The notes beneath the pieces were generated by a model, which was given only the letters and a program-made list of their open reading frames with translations, did not search any database and was not told where the DNA came from. A DNA stretch of 13,008 bases from contig DFXU01000061.1 in assembly GCA_002383285.1 (NCBI GenBank), positions 1 to 13,008 on the forward strand, in the 5' to 3' direction. Position 1 is the first letter of the stretch; each line of letters starts with the position of its first letter. Source of the stretch: Caryophanales bacterium UBA4100 (GTDB lineage Bacteria > Bacillota > Bacilli > Paenibacillales > UBA4045). Made by a program: the position numbers and the translations under genes. Of this stretch, positions 1 through 7,273 are shown piece by piece.

Positions 1-1590
1 TCCTTTGCCCGCCGCACCGGCTCTTGCAGCCTCAATCGTCGCATTAAGTGACAGAATATTCGTCTGTTTAGATAAATTATTTAATACTTCTATTATTTTT
101 CGGATGGAGGCTGTACTATCCTTCAACCGGTCTACCTTCTCGACCATAGTACGAGTCTTCTCTTCCGTTATGTACGTCTTCTTAATCAAATCTACCATAT
201 AAGACGTCCCTTGCTCGCTTACATTACGAACATCGATTGCGGATGTTCCCATTCTCATGTTAGCTTCTACAACACTACGCATCTGTATGGAGACATGGCT
301 CGTCAAGTCGTTGCCTCGTTCCGCTTCTGTCGCTAGCGTCGATGCGCCGCTGGCGATTTCCTCGGTGGCGACAGAAATCTCTTTGGCTGATAGAGCCGTC
401 TTCTGGGAGGCTTCCGACAGTTCACCTGCTCGTTCTAACACCTCCTGAGCAGAAATACTCGTTTGCTTCACAAGCACGGTGATTTGTTCCATCATCTGGT
501 TAAAGCTTTGGGCGAGTTGCCCAATTTCGTCGCTGCTGCGAAAGTTCATTCGAACAAGCAAATTACCTTCTTCTCCTTGCTTCATTAGATTACGCAAATG
601 GACAAGCGGTCTTGCTACAATACGCATAACCACATAGCTGATCAGTAGTGCAAGTAAAGCAGAGAACAATGTCATCCACAGTGTTGCTCTGAATATACCT
701 GCAGCATCCTTAGTCAGAATATCTATAGGAACCGAACCGATCATCGTCCATTCGATGATATCCGACTTATCATGAATGACGAGTTGATCTCCGTCTACCA
801 AAGTCAGGGTACCTATTCCTTCCTTGACTGTATTCACTTTCCCTACAGAGATTGGGGCTACTTGTCCGATCAACTCGGGATTCTCTGATTGCATATATTG
901 GCCCTCGCTGTTGACGAGGGAAAGCTGCGCTCCTTCACCTAATTCGATCTTGGCAAGCTCTCGACCCAGAATATCTGCCCTTATCTCGACAATCATCATA
1001 CCTAAATCGGTACTTGTGGCTGGATTTCTTATTTGACGGGCAAACGCGAATTTGCCATCCACATCGTCGGCATTCTTACTCTGTATATAGCCATTCAGAA
1101 GTGTGTCCATCCAGAGAGGTGCTCCTCCTAGATTAAACGCTTCTTCATACCATGACTGCTCTACAATGGTAGAATCAATTTTTCCTGTAGTAGTTATCGC
1201 CGTCTCAAGAACGGGGATGTATATATGTATAGCCCATATATCTTCATTTGAGTAAGTATACGTATCAATTTTCGCCCTAAGCGTCTTATATAATTCCAAT
1301 CGCTCGAATTCAGCCAAGGTAGTATTACTTACAAGTGTTTCGAGCTGCTCAATAAGATCGGAATCAAGAAATAGCTGTGTTGATAAATTCACATACCCCT
1401 GTAATATCAAATCCAGATTCTCCCTGGATTTGATCAGCGTTTGATGTGTTGCATCAGCAACCTTAGATTCGATAATATCCTTCGATGTATTGTACGAGTA
1501 CAATCCAACAGAACTGACACACAGAACAATGCTCAGGAAAATAATGAGAAACAGCTTCATCCCGATAGATTTTAATGGATTTGCAGACAC
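1..1590 (-). CDS. Methyl-accepting chemotaxis protein, Cache-type sensor (C-terminus beyond window)
   Basis: Membrane chemoreceptor that passes ligand signals to the CheA/CheW system. The frame is open from a GTG at 1590 to the left edge, giving 530 residues. Residues about 11-31 form the first membrane segment. Residues about 45-295 look like an extracellular double-Cache sensor. Residues about 302-322 form the second membrane segment, followed by a HAMP linker (about 322-375) and the signalling coiled coil. The diagnostic stretch QTNILSLNATIEAARAG lies near residues 510-526, just before the hairpin tip, so the tip and the last 100-plus residues are missing. GTG 1590 is preferred over ATG 1560 because AGGGCGG lies about 8 bases upstream, while the ATG has no good site. 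It follows the sugar locus on the same strand, 77 bases after the DUF4185 gene. A possible -10 (TATAAT, 1651-1656) suggests its own promoter, but no good -35 was found. The ligand cannot be read from the sequence. Confidence 0.93.
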   Translation of the reverse strand, partial: MSANPLKSIGMKLFLIIFLSIVLCVSSVGLYSYNTSKDIIESKVADATHQTLIKSRENLDLILQGYVNLSTQLFLDSDLIEQLETLVSNTTLAEFERLELYKTLRAKIDTYTYSNEDIWAIHIYIPVLETAITTTGKIDSTIVEQSWYEEAFNLGGAPLWMDTLLNGYIQSKNADDVDGKFAFARQIRNPATSTDLGMMIVEIRADILGRELAKIELGEGAQLSLVNSEGQYMQSENPELIGQVAPISVGKVNTVKEGIGTLTLVDGDQLVIHDKSDIIEWTMIGSVPIDILTKDAAGIFRATLWMTLFSALLALLISYVVMRIVARPLVHLRNLMKQGEEGNLLVRMNFRSSDEIGQLAQSFNQMMEQITVLVKQTSISAQEVLERAGELSEASQKTALSAKEISVATEEIASGASTLATEAERGNDLTSHVSIQMRSVVEANMRMGTSAIDVRNVSEQGTSYMVDLIKKTYITEEKTRTMVEKVDRLKDSTASIRKIIEVLNNLSKQTNILSLNATIEAARAGAAGKG

Positions 1591-1610
1591 GACCACAACC
1601 GCCCTTCATC

Positions 1611-1622
1611 CTACTTAAGTAG
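1611..1622. repeat. 12-bp perfect palindrome upstream of the chemoreceptor
   Basis: CTACTTAAGTAG is a perfect 12-bp palindrome 21 bases upstream of the chemoreceptor GTG, in the short gap after the DUF4185 gene. It could be a protein binding site or chance. No second copy was noticed in the window. Confidence 0.3.
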
Positions 1623-1667
1623 CAATAAGTCCGTTATTCAGCCCCCATCTATTATATTAATCTGCCT

Positions 1668-2807
1668 TCATTTTTTCTCTAAGGAAGCCTTCATCCAGAA
1701 CACGTTATACGGATCCCAAAGTGATAATGTAAAATATATCGTTTTCCCATCATCTTCCACATATTTTGGATTCATATATGGTCCGTATAAACCTGGGTAT
1801 TCCGTATTAGACACTACAGTGATCGGTTCACCCCACTTGCCCCACGGAGTCAATCCTTCCCGTATGACAATCCCCGTGCCTTCCTTCAGATAAGTCATAA
1901 TCCAGCGTTCCAGATAAGGATTCCAGATGACTGATAGTTCACCAACACCTACTTCATCCTTGACTACCAATTCCGCCTTGTCCATATCCTGCGACCATAT
2001 AGGCTTGTTATCTTCACCCATACCAGCGTAATACACGTATTTACTCAGATCCTCGATCGATTGCTCATTCACCTTCATCAGCGTCACTCCACCGAATCGG
2101 CCAGCAGGAATTGTCCAGAAATAGATTTCTGTCAAATCAGCATTCACTATTACCTTATAAGGACTCACCTGAATAAAGTTGCTATCTCCAGGCCAACGGA
2201 TATCTTCAAGAATTGTCCAATGTTCACCTTGGTCTACAGACTTCGTCACTCCACTGTAGTTAGCATCCCAATTACCAGGAGCTCCCCAATGATTTACGGA
2301 CATAAAATACAAATATAAATTGTCATCTACTGCGATACCATGAGTGGGGATCTTCGTCATCTCATCAAAGTCAATCTTGGCTGAAGGCAATACTTCCTTG
2401 GCATGCTTTCCATAATCAACAATCATCGAATCGATCGTTAGTCCATCAGATGGATCAATGTCTCTTGTGATTGCCAGCGTGTTAGACCTCCAATCCGACC
2501 CACCTCCTCCAGTCAGCCCAGGAGAACGGTAGCCGAATGTATCACCGAACACAAGATACGTCTTATCTCCGTTGTTAAACATCGATCCTAAGTCCGTACC
2601 AAAAACCTCGTACTCGTTCGTCTTATTAAAGGAATCAAATCCTGTAAGCTGCGCTACTTTAGTCAAGTTACTTATTCCAGTTAGGACAAATTTCGAATCG
2701 GATTTCACCGAAAGCTCAACCGGTAACTTGTCGTTCTCAGGTGAACATGAAACTAAGAGCGTGATCATTCCAATCGTGAAGCCTATGCTTCTTATCAGCT
2801 TCATCAT
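1668..2807 (-). CDS. DUF4185 (GH183-type) lipoprotein, candidate surface endo-D-arabinofuranase
   Basis: Predicted membrane-anchored extracellular glycoside hydrolase with a beta-propeller fold. The first 20 residues form a lipoprotein signal ending in the lipobox LVSC, with Cys21 as lipid anchor. The rest matches DUF4185: GTDLG (about 70-74, Asp72), FGDTFG (about 87-92, Asp89), WRSNTLAITRDIDPSDGL (about 106-123), IPTHGIAVDD, then SVDQGEHW, GELSVIWNPYLERWIMTYL (about 289-307) and YGPYMNP near the end. As I recall, members of this family were shown to be endo-D-arabinofuranases and form CAZy GH183. Endo-cleavage of D-arabinan is therefore family knowledge; the substrate here is inference. I chose ATG 2807 because AGGGG sits 8 bases upstream; the GTG at 2816 falls inside that ribosome binding region, and ATG 2804 is an alternative. 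It is the last gene of the transporter operon, 53 bases after the second permease. At 379 residues it appears complete. Confidence 0.85.
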   Translation of the reverse strand: MMKLIRSIGFTIGMITLLVSCSPENDKLPVELSVKSDSKFVLTGISNLTKVAQLTGFDSFNKTNEYEVFGTDLGSMFNNGDKTYLVFGDTFGYRSPGLTGGGGSDWRSNTLAITRDIDPSDGLTIDSMIVDYGKHAKEVLPSAKIDFDEMTKIPTHGIAVDDNLYLYFMSVNHWGAPGNWDANYSGVTKSVDQGEHWTILEDIRWPGDSNFIQVSPYKVIVNADLTEIYFWTIPAGRFGGVTLMKVNEQSIEDLSKYVYYAGMGEDNKPIWSQDMDKAELVVKDEVGVGELSVIWNPYLERWIMTYLKEGTGIVIREGLTPWGKWGEPITVVSNTEYPGLYGPYMNPKYVEDDGKTIYFTLSLWDPYNVFWMKASLEKK

Positions 2808-2860
2808 CCATTCCACCCCTATCCATTCAATGCTGCTAAATTATGTTATACACACAAAGG

Positions 2861-3685
2861 TTATTTCAAACCTGATATCTTGATCCCCTGAATAATATAC
2901 TTTTGGAAGATCAGGAACAATATGATTGTAGGCAATGCGGCTAAGGTCGAGCCGGCCATTAATAATCCCATCTCAGTAGTACGTTCAGATCTAAATGTAG
3001 CCAAATACTGACTTATCTGGAATAAATCAATATTAGTAATCGTCATCGTCGGCCAGATATATGAATTCCAATAACCTAAGAATGCCGCAATCCCCATAAT
3101 GACGAAAACCGGATAAGACATTGGAAAGAATACATGCCGATAAATTCCAACACGTGAAGCTCCATCGATCAATGCTGCTTCCTCAAGCGCCATCGGAATA
3201 TTCAGATAAAATTGCCTCATAAAGAATATCGCTCCTGCGCCGGCTAAGCCTGGTAGGATCAGTACATACATTGTATCTAACATATTAAGATTAGTAACAA
3301 CGAGAAAGGATGTAATCAGAATAGCCATACCAGGAACAAACATCGTGGTAATAACATAAATCCACAACAAGCCCTTGAATCTAAAATCCAATCTAGCAAA
3401 TACGTATGCTGACATGGAATTGATGAGAAGTGAAATAGCTGTAAATATGATTGCCCCACCAAAGGTAATCGCCATCGTTCGGATAAACATAGGATTTTGA
3501 ATAATGCTAGTATAGTTAGATATTAACCATTCATTAGGAAGGAATTTAAATGGCGTCGCTAGCACTTCTCTCTTTTGTTTGAATCCGGCAAGCGCCATCC
3601 ATATTAATGGAAACAATGCAATAATGGAAACAGTGAACCCCAAGAAGTTTATAATGAATTTATTAATAGTATTCATTTTGTTCAT
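2861..3685 (-). CDS. CUT1 sugar ABC transporter permease (MalG-like)
   Basis: Inner permease half of a carbohydrate importer in the plasma membrane. At 274 residues it has the normal length, with about six hydrophobic segments (roughly 11-33, 70-94, 107-130, 138-156, 191-208, 241-261). The cytoplasmic EAA loop that docks the ATPase is clear: EEAALIDGAS with Glu169-Ala170-Ala171 and Gly175, followed by the FFP element. The C-terminus ends QGIKISGLK, close to the QGxxxGxxK ending usual in MalG-type permeases. ATG 3685 is chosen because AGGTGG lies exactly 8 bases upstream (3694-3699); the GTG at 3697 overlaps that site and cannot be the start. It follows the MalF-like permease after 22 bases, so the two are surely co-transcribed and form a heterodimer. 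The substrate is probably the oligosaccharide released by the DUF4185 protein (inference). Confidence 0.95.
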   Translation of the reverse strand: MNKMNTINKFIINFLGFTVSIIALFPLIWMALAGFKQKREVLATPFKFLPNEWLISNYTSIIQNPMFIRTMAITFGGAIIFTAISLLINSMSAYVFARLDFRFKGLLWIYVITTMFVPGMAILITSFLVVTNLNMLDTMYVLILPGLAGAGAIFFMRQFYLNIPMALEEAALIDGASRVGIYRHVFFPMSYPVFVIMGIAAFLGYWNSYIWPTMTITNIDLFQISQYLATFRSERTTEMGLLMAGSTLAALPTIILFLIFQKYIIQGIKISGLK

Positions 3686-3693
3686 TTTATTTA

Positions 3694-3699
3694 CCACCT
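3694..3699 (-). promoter_or_regulatory. Ribosome binding site fixing the MalG-like permease start
   Basis: AGGTGG, 8 bases before ATG 3685. It overlaps the upstream in-frame GTG at 3697 and so rules that start out. Confidence 0.75.
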
Positions 3700-3707
3700 T
3701 CCCCTAA

Positions 3708-4595
3708 TTAGCCGTCAATTGCTTTCTCAGAATTCAGAATTTTGAAGATAATTACTGATATGCTACCGATTACAAGGAATAATAACATGGCATTAGCAAT
3801 ACTGTAGCCCATTAATAGATCGTTTCGGAAATGGTTTAGTATAAACAAATTCGGCATCATTGTTGTATTAGCAGGACCTCCATTAGTAAGGAACAAAGGT
3901 AGCTCAAGCTGCTGAAGAGCTGCAGTAAACCCTGTGACTGTCACATAGAGAAGAACATTCTTCATTAGAGGAATGGTAATATAGATCATCTTCTTCCAAG
4001 AGTTAGCACCTTCTAAATCGGCAGCCTCATAGTAGGATTCTGGTACATCCAATAGTCCAGCAAGCATTATTAAGCTAGACCAACCGAATCCAAGCCATAT
4101 GGCCGGAACAACAATACTCAATAATGCAAACTTAGGCTCACTTAACCAGGCAATCTTCTCTACTCCGAACAATCCTGTCACGTAATTGAGAATACCACCA
4201 TCAAAATTGTATATAATTCCGAAAATAATTGCTGCGATAATTCCGGAAATAACTGTCGGAATGTAAATTGACGTTTTCACAAAACTTGAGGCTCTTCTGC
4301 CCATTGCGATTATGACATGCGCAAACAGGAATGATAAAACCATCTGAACTGGGATCACGTAAACAACAAATTTGAGTCCAACCCATACTGAATTTACAAA
4401 CTTATCATCAGAAAGAACTAAGTAATAATTTCTGAAACCTGTGTATACGGGCTCTCTATAGAAGCCCCACTCGAAAAAGCTAATATACAAAGCATTAAAA
4501 AATGGATAAATAACAAAAACGGATAATAATATCACAACGGGCGAAAGCATGGCATATGCGGTTACGTTATTTAATTTTTTCTTAGATTTATGCAT
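3708..4595 (-). CDS. CUT1 sugar ABC transporter permease (MalF-like)
   Basis: Membrane half of the carbohydrate importer, 295 residues. Hydrophobic segments lie at about 14-34, 71-96, 108-130, 157-180, 211-229 and 266-287. The EAA loop is YYEAADLEGANSWKKMIYITIP, with Glu190-Ala191-Ala192 and Gly196. TNGGPANTT (about 237-245) is typical of MalF-type subunits. ATG 4595 has AAGGTGG 7 bases upstream. It follows the binding-protein gene after a 77-base gap holding a strong stem-loop, and is followed 22 bases later by the MalG-like permease. No ATP-binding subunit is encoded in the window. In Bacillales, CUT1 importers of this layout usually borrow a shared MsmX-type ATPase from elsewhere in the genome (family knowledge). 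Confidence 0.95.
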   Translation of the reverse strand: MHKSKKKLNNVTAYAMLSPVVILLSVFVIYPFFNALYISFFEWGFYREPVYTGFRNYYLVLSDDKFVNSVWVGLKFVVYVIPVQMVLSFLFAHVIIAMGRRASSFVKTSIYIPTVISGIIAAIIFGIIYNFDGGILNYVTGLFGVEKIAWLSEPKFALLSIVVPAIWLGFGWSSLIMLAGLLDVPESYYEAADLEGANSWKKMIYITIPLMKNVLLYVTVTGFTAALQQLELPLFLTNGGPANTTMMPNLFILNHFRNDLLMGYSIANAMLLFLVIGSISVIIFKILNSEKAIDG

Positions 4596-4620
4596 TCATA
4601 GCCCACCTTGTTCAGGATTG

Positions 4621-4655
4621 AACATACCCGAAAGCTTTCAACTTTCGGGTATGTT
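4621..4655 (-). other. Intercistronic mRNA stem-loop between binding protein and permease
   Basis: A perfect 14-bp inverted repeat (arms 4621-4634 and 4642-4655, loop of 7 bases) begins 17 bases after the binding-protein stop codon. In the direction of transcription it is followed by CAATCC, not a U-run, so it is not a standard intrinsic terminator. By analogy with other binding-protein operons it probably protects the 3' end of the binding-protein mRNA, or gives partial termination, so that more binding protein than permease is made. Confidence 0.75.
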
Positions 4656-4672
4656 GTCAACATCAAGTCAAA

Positions 4673-6058
4673 TTACTTAAGCGGGTTTTTACTTGGAAGA
4701 TCATTCTTCTGAATAAAATCATTAATCTCTGCGATTGCTTGATCTAAGGCTGCTTGTGGGTCTTGCCCGGCAACTGCCCTTTCAATAGCTTCTCCAATCT
4801 TGATACTGACGTCCCAAGGATATATTGGCTCTGATACGGAAACTGGTATTACTTGTTCTGCAATCATCTTACGAACAGGATCCTTCATTGCATCAGGATC
4901 GACATTTAATGCTTCGTCTACGGATTTTCGCGCTGCGAATTTAGAGAATCCAGTTGTCTTAAAGAAATCGATCATGATTGCAGGATCGCCAGCGAAAAAC
5001 CACGAGACAAAGTCTGCTGCTTGCTGCGGGTTTTTAGCCTTAGCATCAATAACCAGTGACCAACCTCCTAAGCTTGCTGTGGGTTTGCTTGCGTCACCAT
5101 CAGGACCAGGCATTGGTGCAACACCAACGTTATCCAAAATCTCAGGATAATCATTTCGCAATTGTCCCATACCCCACGATCCATTAACCGCCATGGCCAC
5201 TTGCCCTTGACCAAAATCCAACATATCTGTATAGCCGGTTAGAGCTTGCTTAGGAACAATCTTCTCATCATAGAGTGTTTTATAGAAAGCAATTAGGTTT
5301 TTATAACCTTCGTCAAGAGTAGCCTTCGACCAATCATCGGAGATCGCTCTATGTCCGCCATTCATTTGCAAACCCCAAGTTGTCCATGAATATTCTGGTG
5401 CATTATTAGCGATATGAAGGCCATATCTGCCATCCTTTGTTAATTTTTTACCTGCTTCGATAAGCTCAGTCCATGAGGTAGGCGGCTTCTCAGGATCCAA
5501 CCCAACTTCCGTAAAGAAATCCTTACGGTAGTACAATACGGCTGATGGTTCAACTAACTGCGGATATCCATAATGCTTACCTTTAACGGATACAAATTCA
5601 TTGATATTATCATAAAGATCTGCCCATATGGAAGGATCCATATATTCATCCAACGCCAAAAGCTGATTTTCTGATACAGCTGGAGCAATTCCACCATAGT
5701 TTTTTGTGTAAATTTGAGGGGCATTACCAGCAGCTTGTGCAGATTTCATCTTCTGTTCCCAAGCATCTCCTGGAACAACTGTATGTTTGATTGTAATATT
5801 CTCGTGTGTCTTATTAAATTCATCTACCCATTTCTTGAACCAAGCGTCTGTACTATCCTCGAACTTGTTTTGCCAGAAATCGATTGTGACTTTTTCTTCA
5901 GCTGCTGCTGGTTCATCGATCTCGTTTTTCCCAGCATTCTTGTTCTCAGGTTCGCTTGAAATATTATTTCCATTACCGCCACACGCTGCAAGAATTGATA
6001 TTACCATAACGAAAATCAACATTACTGACAGCACTTTAACACCCTTCGTTACCTTCAT
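4673..6058 (-). CDS. Extracellular sugar-binding lipoprotein of the CUT1 ABC importer
   Basis: Solute-binding receptor of family 1 (SBP_bac_1), 461 residues, tethered to the outer face of the membrane. The signal peptide runs from MKVTKGVKVL through a hydrophobic core to the lipobox LAAC (Cys26), followed by a Gly/Asn/Glu-rich linker. The mature domain opens with VTIDFWQNKFED and has the usual landmarks: FNKTHENITIKHTVVPG, VLYYRKDFF, PPTSWTELIEAGKKLT, and AMAVNGSWGMGQL in the middle. ATG 6058 is chosen over the ATG nine codons upstream because GGGAGG (6067-6072) lies exactly 8 bases before it. A 168-base regulatory gap separates it from the repressor gene, with the perfect operator palindrome at 6186-6201. 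It is the first gene of the transport segment, and its own mRNA end is marked by the downstream stem-loop. The ligand is probably an oligofuranoside, judged only by the neighbouring hydrolase-type genes. Confidence 0.95.
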   Translation of the reverse strand: MKVTKGVKVLSVMLIFVMVISILAACGGNGNNISSEPENKNAGKNEIDEPAAAEEKVTIDFWQNKFEDSTDAWFKKWVDEFNKTHENITIKHTVVPGDAWEQKMKSAQAAGNAPQIYTKNYGGIAPAVSENQLLALDEYMDPSIWADLYDNINEFVSVKGKHYGYPQLVEPSAVLYYRKDFFTEVGLDPEKPPTSWTELIEAGKKLTKDGRYGLHIANNAPEYSWTTWGLQMNGGHRAISDDWSKATLDEGYKNLIAFYKTLYDEKIVPKQALTGYTDMLDFGQGQVAMAVNGSWGMGQLRNDYPEILDNVGVAPMPGPDGDASKPTASLGGWSLVIDAKAKNPQQAADFVSWFFAGDPAIMIDFFKTTGFSKFAARKSVDEALNVDPDAMKDPVRKMIAEQVIPVSVSEPIYPWDVSIKIGEAIERAVAGQDPQAALDQAIAEINDFIQKNDLPSKNPLK

Positions 6059-6066
6059 TGTTGAAT

Positions 6067-6072
6067 CCTCCC
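6067..6072 (-). promoter_or_regulatory. Ribosome binding site fixing the binding-protein start
   Basis: GGGAGG within AAAAGGGAGG, 8 bases before ATG 6058. It lies inside the nine-codon upstream extension, so that longer start is unlikely. Confidence 0.8.
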
Positions 6073-6095
6073 TTTTTTCATGCAATTTATAAGTG

Positions 6096-6114
6096 AAACT
6101 TCTATATGAAGTTT
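6096..6114. repeat. Small inverted repeat in the binding-protein leader
   Basis: A 7-bp perfect inverted repeat (AAACTTC / GAAGTTT) with a 5-base loop lies about 38-56 bases before the binding-protein start. It would form a weak AU-rich hairpin in the leader mRNA. No function is assigned. Confidence 0.35.
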
Positions 6115-6152
6115 TCTTATCACATTTAGAATTGTTCTCAACTACCTTAAGG

Positions 6153-6182
6153 ATTACAATTCATTAAAGTAAGCCCTTACAA
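6153..6182 (-). promoter_or_regulatory. Possible sigma-A promoter for the transporter genes
   Basis: On the minus strand TTGTAA (6177-6182), an 18-base spacer and TGTAAT (6153-6158) form a moderate promoter match. Its -35 overlaps the inverted repeat at 6168-6181 and lies 3 bases from the operator palindrome. The match is not strong and other positions in this AT-rich gap are possible. Confidence 0.35.
6168..6181. promoter_or_regulatory. cre-like inverted repeat next to the operator
   Basis: On the minus strand TGTAAGGGCTTACT matches 12 of 14 positions of the CcpA cre consensus TGWAANCGNTNWCA, but the central CG is GG, which usually harms CcpA binding. It may serve carbon catabolite control or a second repressor contact. 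It ends 4 bases before the perfect palindrome at 6186. Confidence 0.3.
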
Positions 6183-6185
6183 ACT

Positions 6186-6201
6186 ATGCAATCGATTGCA
6201 T
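6186..6201. promoter_or_regulatory. Perfect palindromic LacI-family operator (O1) before the transporter genes
   Basis: ATGCAATCGATTGCAT is a perfect 16-bp palindrome centred on CG, the usual form of LacI-family operators. It lies between the repressor stop codon (25 bases away) and the binding-protein gene (127 bases upstream of its start). It differs from a CcpA cre at the W positions (C and G), which favours the local repressor. A 13/16 copy lies before the first gene of the locus. Confidence 0.8.
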
Positions 6202-6226
6202 GTTTATTGAAGAAATTTACAATAGT

Positions 6227-7246
6227 TCATTCCACTCTCACACTTGATGCTCTCACTACAATTCTAGGTAATAACCGAACTGCTCTATCCTCAACCTTCG
6301 CTCCATTAAGCCTATTCATAAGAATCTGAGCAGCATTCCTACCAATTTCCTCTTGCATCATAGCAACCGAAGTTAGCTTAGGGTATACACGTGATGATAT
6401 ATCCAGATTATCCATCCCCGTTATAGCTATGTCACTAGGAATACTTAGGTTGGCATCCTCACACGCCTTCATAATACCGATTGCCATCAAATCGTTGGTA
6501 GCTACAATTGCTTTAGGCCTGTTAGGCAAACCAAGTAATTTCTGACCGCATATGAAACCGCCACTTTCTGTATAATTGGATTCAAGAATATACTCTTCAT
6601 CAATACTTAATCCCGCATTGAGAAGTGCATCTCGATAACCACAATAACGTTCGAAGCCAGTCTGTTCCTTCATATCTCCACCGACAAAGGCAATCTCTTC
6701 AATACCTTGCTTGATCAAATGCTCTGTCGCTTCTTTGACAGCAACATATGTATCTACATAGACATAATCGAATTGATCTTTATCGTTAGTAGACTCGTAT
6801 TTATTCGTCAGTACCACAGGTGCATTTAATTTATTAATTGCCTTAATGTTCTTGTCACAAAAGTTAAATGATACCATTATCATACCATCAGCATATTTTT
6901 CCTTAACATTCTGAATCGCTCTAAGCTCTTCTTTCAAGCTGTGCTTTGTATAGAATAAGATCATTAAATATCCATACTGTTCGATCACACTATTGATCCC
7001 ATTAATCATGTCAAAATAGAAAGGATTACAAATATCGGGTACTGCAAAGAGAATTTTCCCTGTTTTCCTAGTTTTCATAATTTGCGCAGCTTGGTTAGGT
7101 GCATAATTAATTTGCTTAGCTACTTTAAGCACTTGCTCTCTAACGGATTCACTGCAGTATCCCCTACCCGACAATGCTCTAGAAACCGTTGAGGCGGAGA
7201 TCCCTAACTCTTTTGCAATATGATATATGGTGCTCATTCTCCACAC
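6227..7246 (-). CDS. LacI-family transcriptional repressor of the sugar locus
   Basis: Cytoplasmic DNA-binding regulator, about 339 residues. The N-terminal helix-turn-helix reads STIYHIAKELGISASTVSRALSG, then comes the hinge region INYAPNQAAQIM, where Met takes the minor-groove position that is Leu in LacI and PurR. The rest is a periplasmic-binding-protein-like effector domain (for example FAVPDICNPFYFDMINGI, and AIVATNDLMAIGIMKACED near residues 246-264, then GMDNLDIS). The start is uncertain. GTG 7246 has AGGA 7 bases upstream; ATG 7237 gives the more usual family N-terminus (MSTIY) but its GGAG is only 1-2 bases away. The gene lies 27 bases after the GH172-type gene, within the same transcript, and just upstream of the transporter genes. 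Operator palindromes stand before both segments, so it probably represses both and its own synthesis. The inducer is likely the imported or trimmed sugar (inference). Confidence 0.93.
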   Translation of the reverse strand: MWRMSTIYHIAKELGISASTVSRALSGRGYCSESVREQVLKVAKQINYAPNQAAQIMKTRKTGKILFAVPDICNPFYFDMINGINSVIEQYGYLMILFYTKHSLKEELRAIQNVKEKYADGMIMVSFNFCDKNIKAINKLNAPVVLTNKYESTNDKDQFDYVYVDTYVAVKEATEHLIKQGIEEIAFVGGDMKEQTGFERYCGYRDALLNAGLSIDEEYILESNYTESGGFICGQKLLGLPNRPKAIVATNDLMAIGIMKACEDANLSIPSDIAITGMDNLDISSRVYPKLTSVAMMQEEIGRNAAQILMNRLNGAKVEDRAVRLLPRIVVRASSVRVE

Positions 7247-7273
7247 TCAACTTTCCTAAGGTTTAATTTTCGA

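Noticed and set aside
232..240. ATCGATTGC, a 9-base match to the operator core, inside the chemoreceptor gene
   Set aside because: The match stops before the outer bases (GCA arm incomplete, left arm absent) and lies in coding sequence far from any sugar-locus promoter; a 9-mer is not rare enough.
2056..2064. ATCGATTGC inside the DUF4185 gene
   Set aside because: Same short core only, without the flanking palindrome, and within codons of the last gene of the operon.
4621..4655. Strong hairpin read as a rho-independent terminator
   Set aside because: No U-run follows in the direction of transcription, and the permeases downstream need the same transcript; called an intercistronic stem-loop instead.
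5787..6092. Open frame of about 100 codons on the plus strand opposite the binding-protein N-terminus
   Set aside because: Antisense shadow of a clear gene, with no ribosome binding site or recognisable domain.
6186..6201. Perfect palindrome interpreted as a CcpA cre site
   Set aside because: The W positions of the cre consensus are C and G here, and a matching copy stands at the other promoter of the locus, which fits the local LacI-family repressor better.
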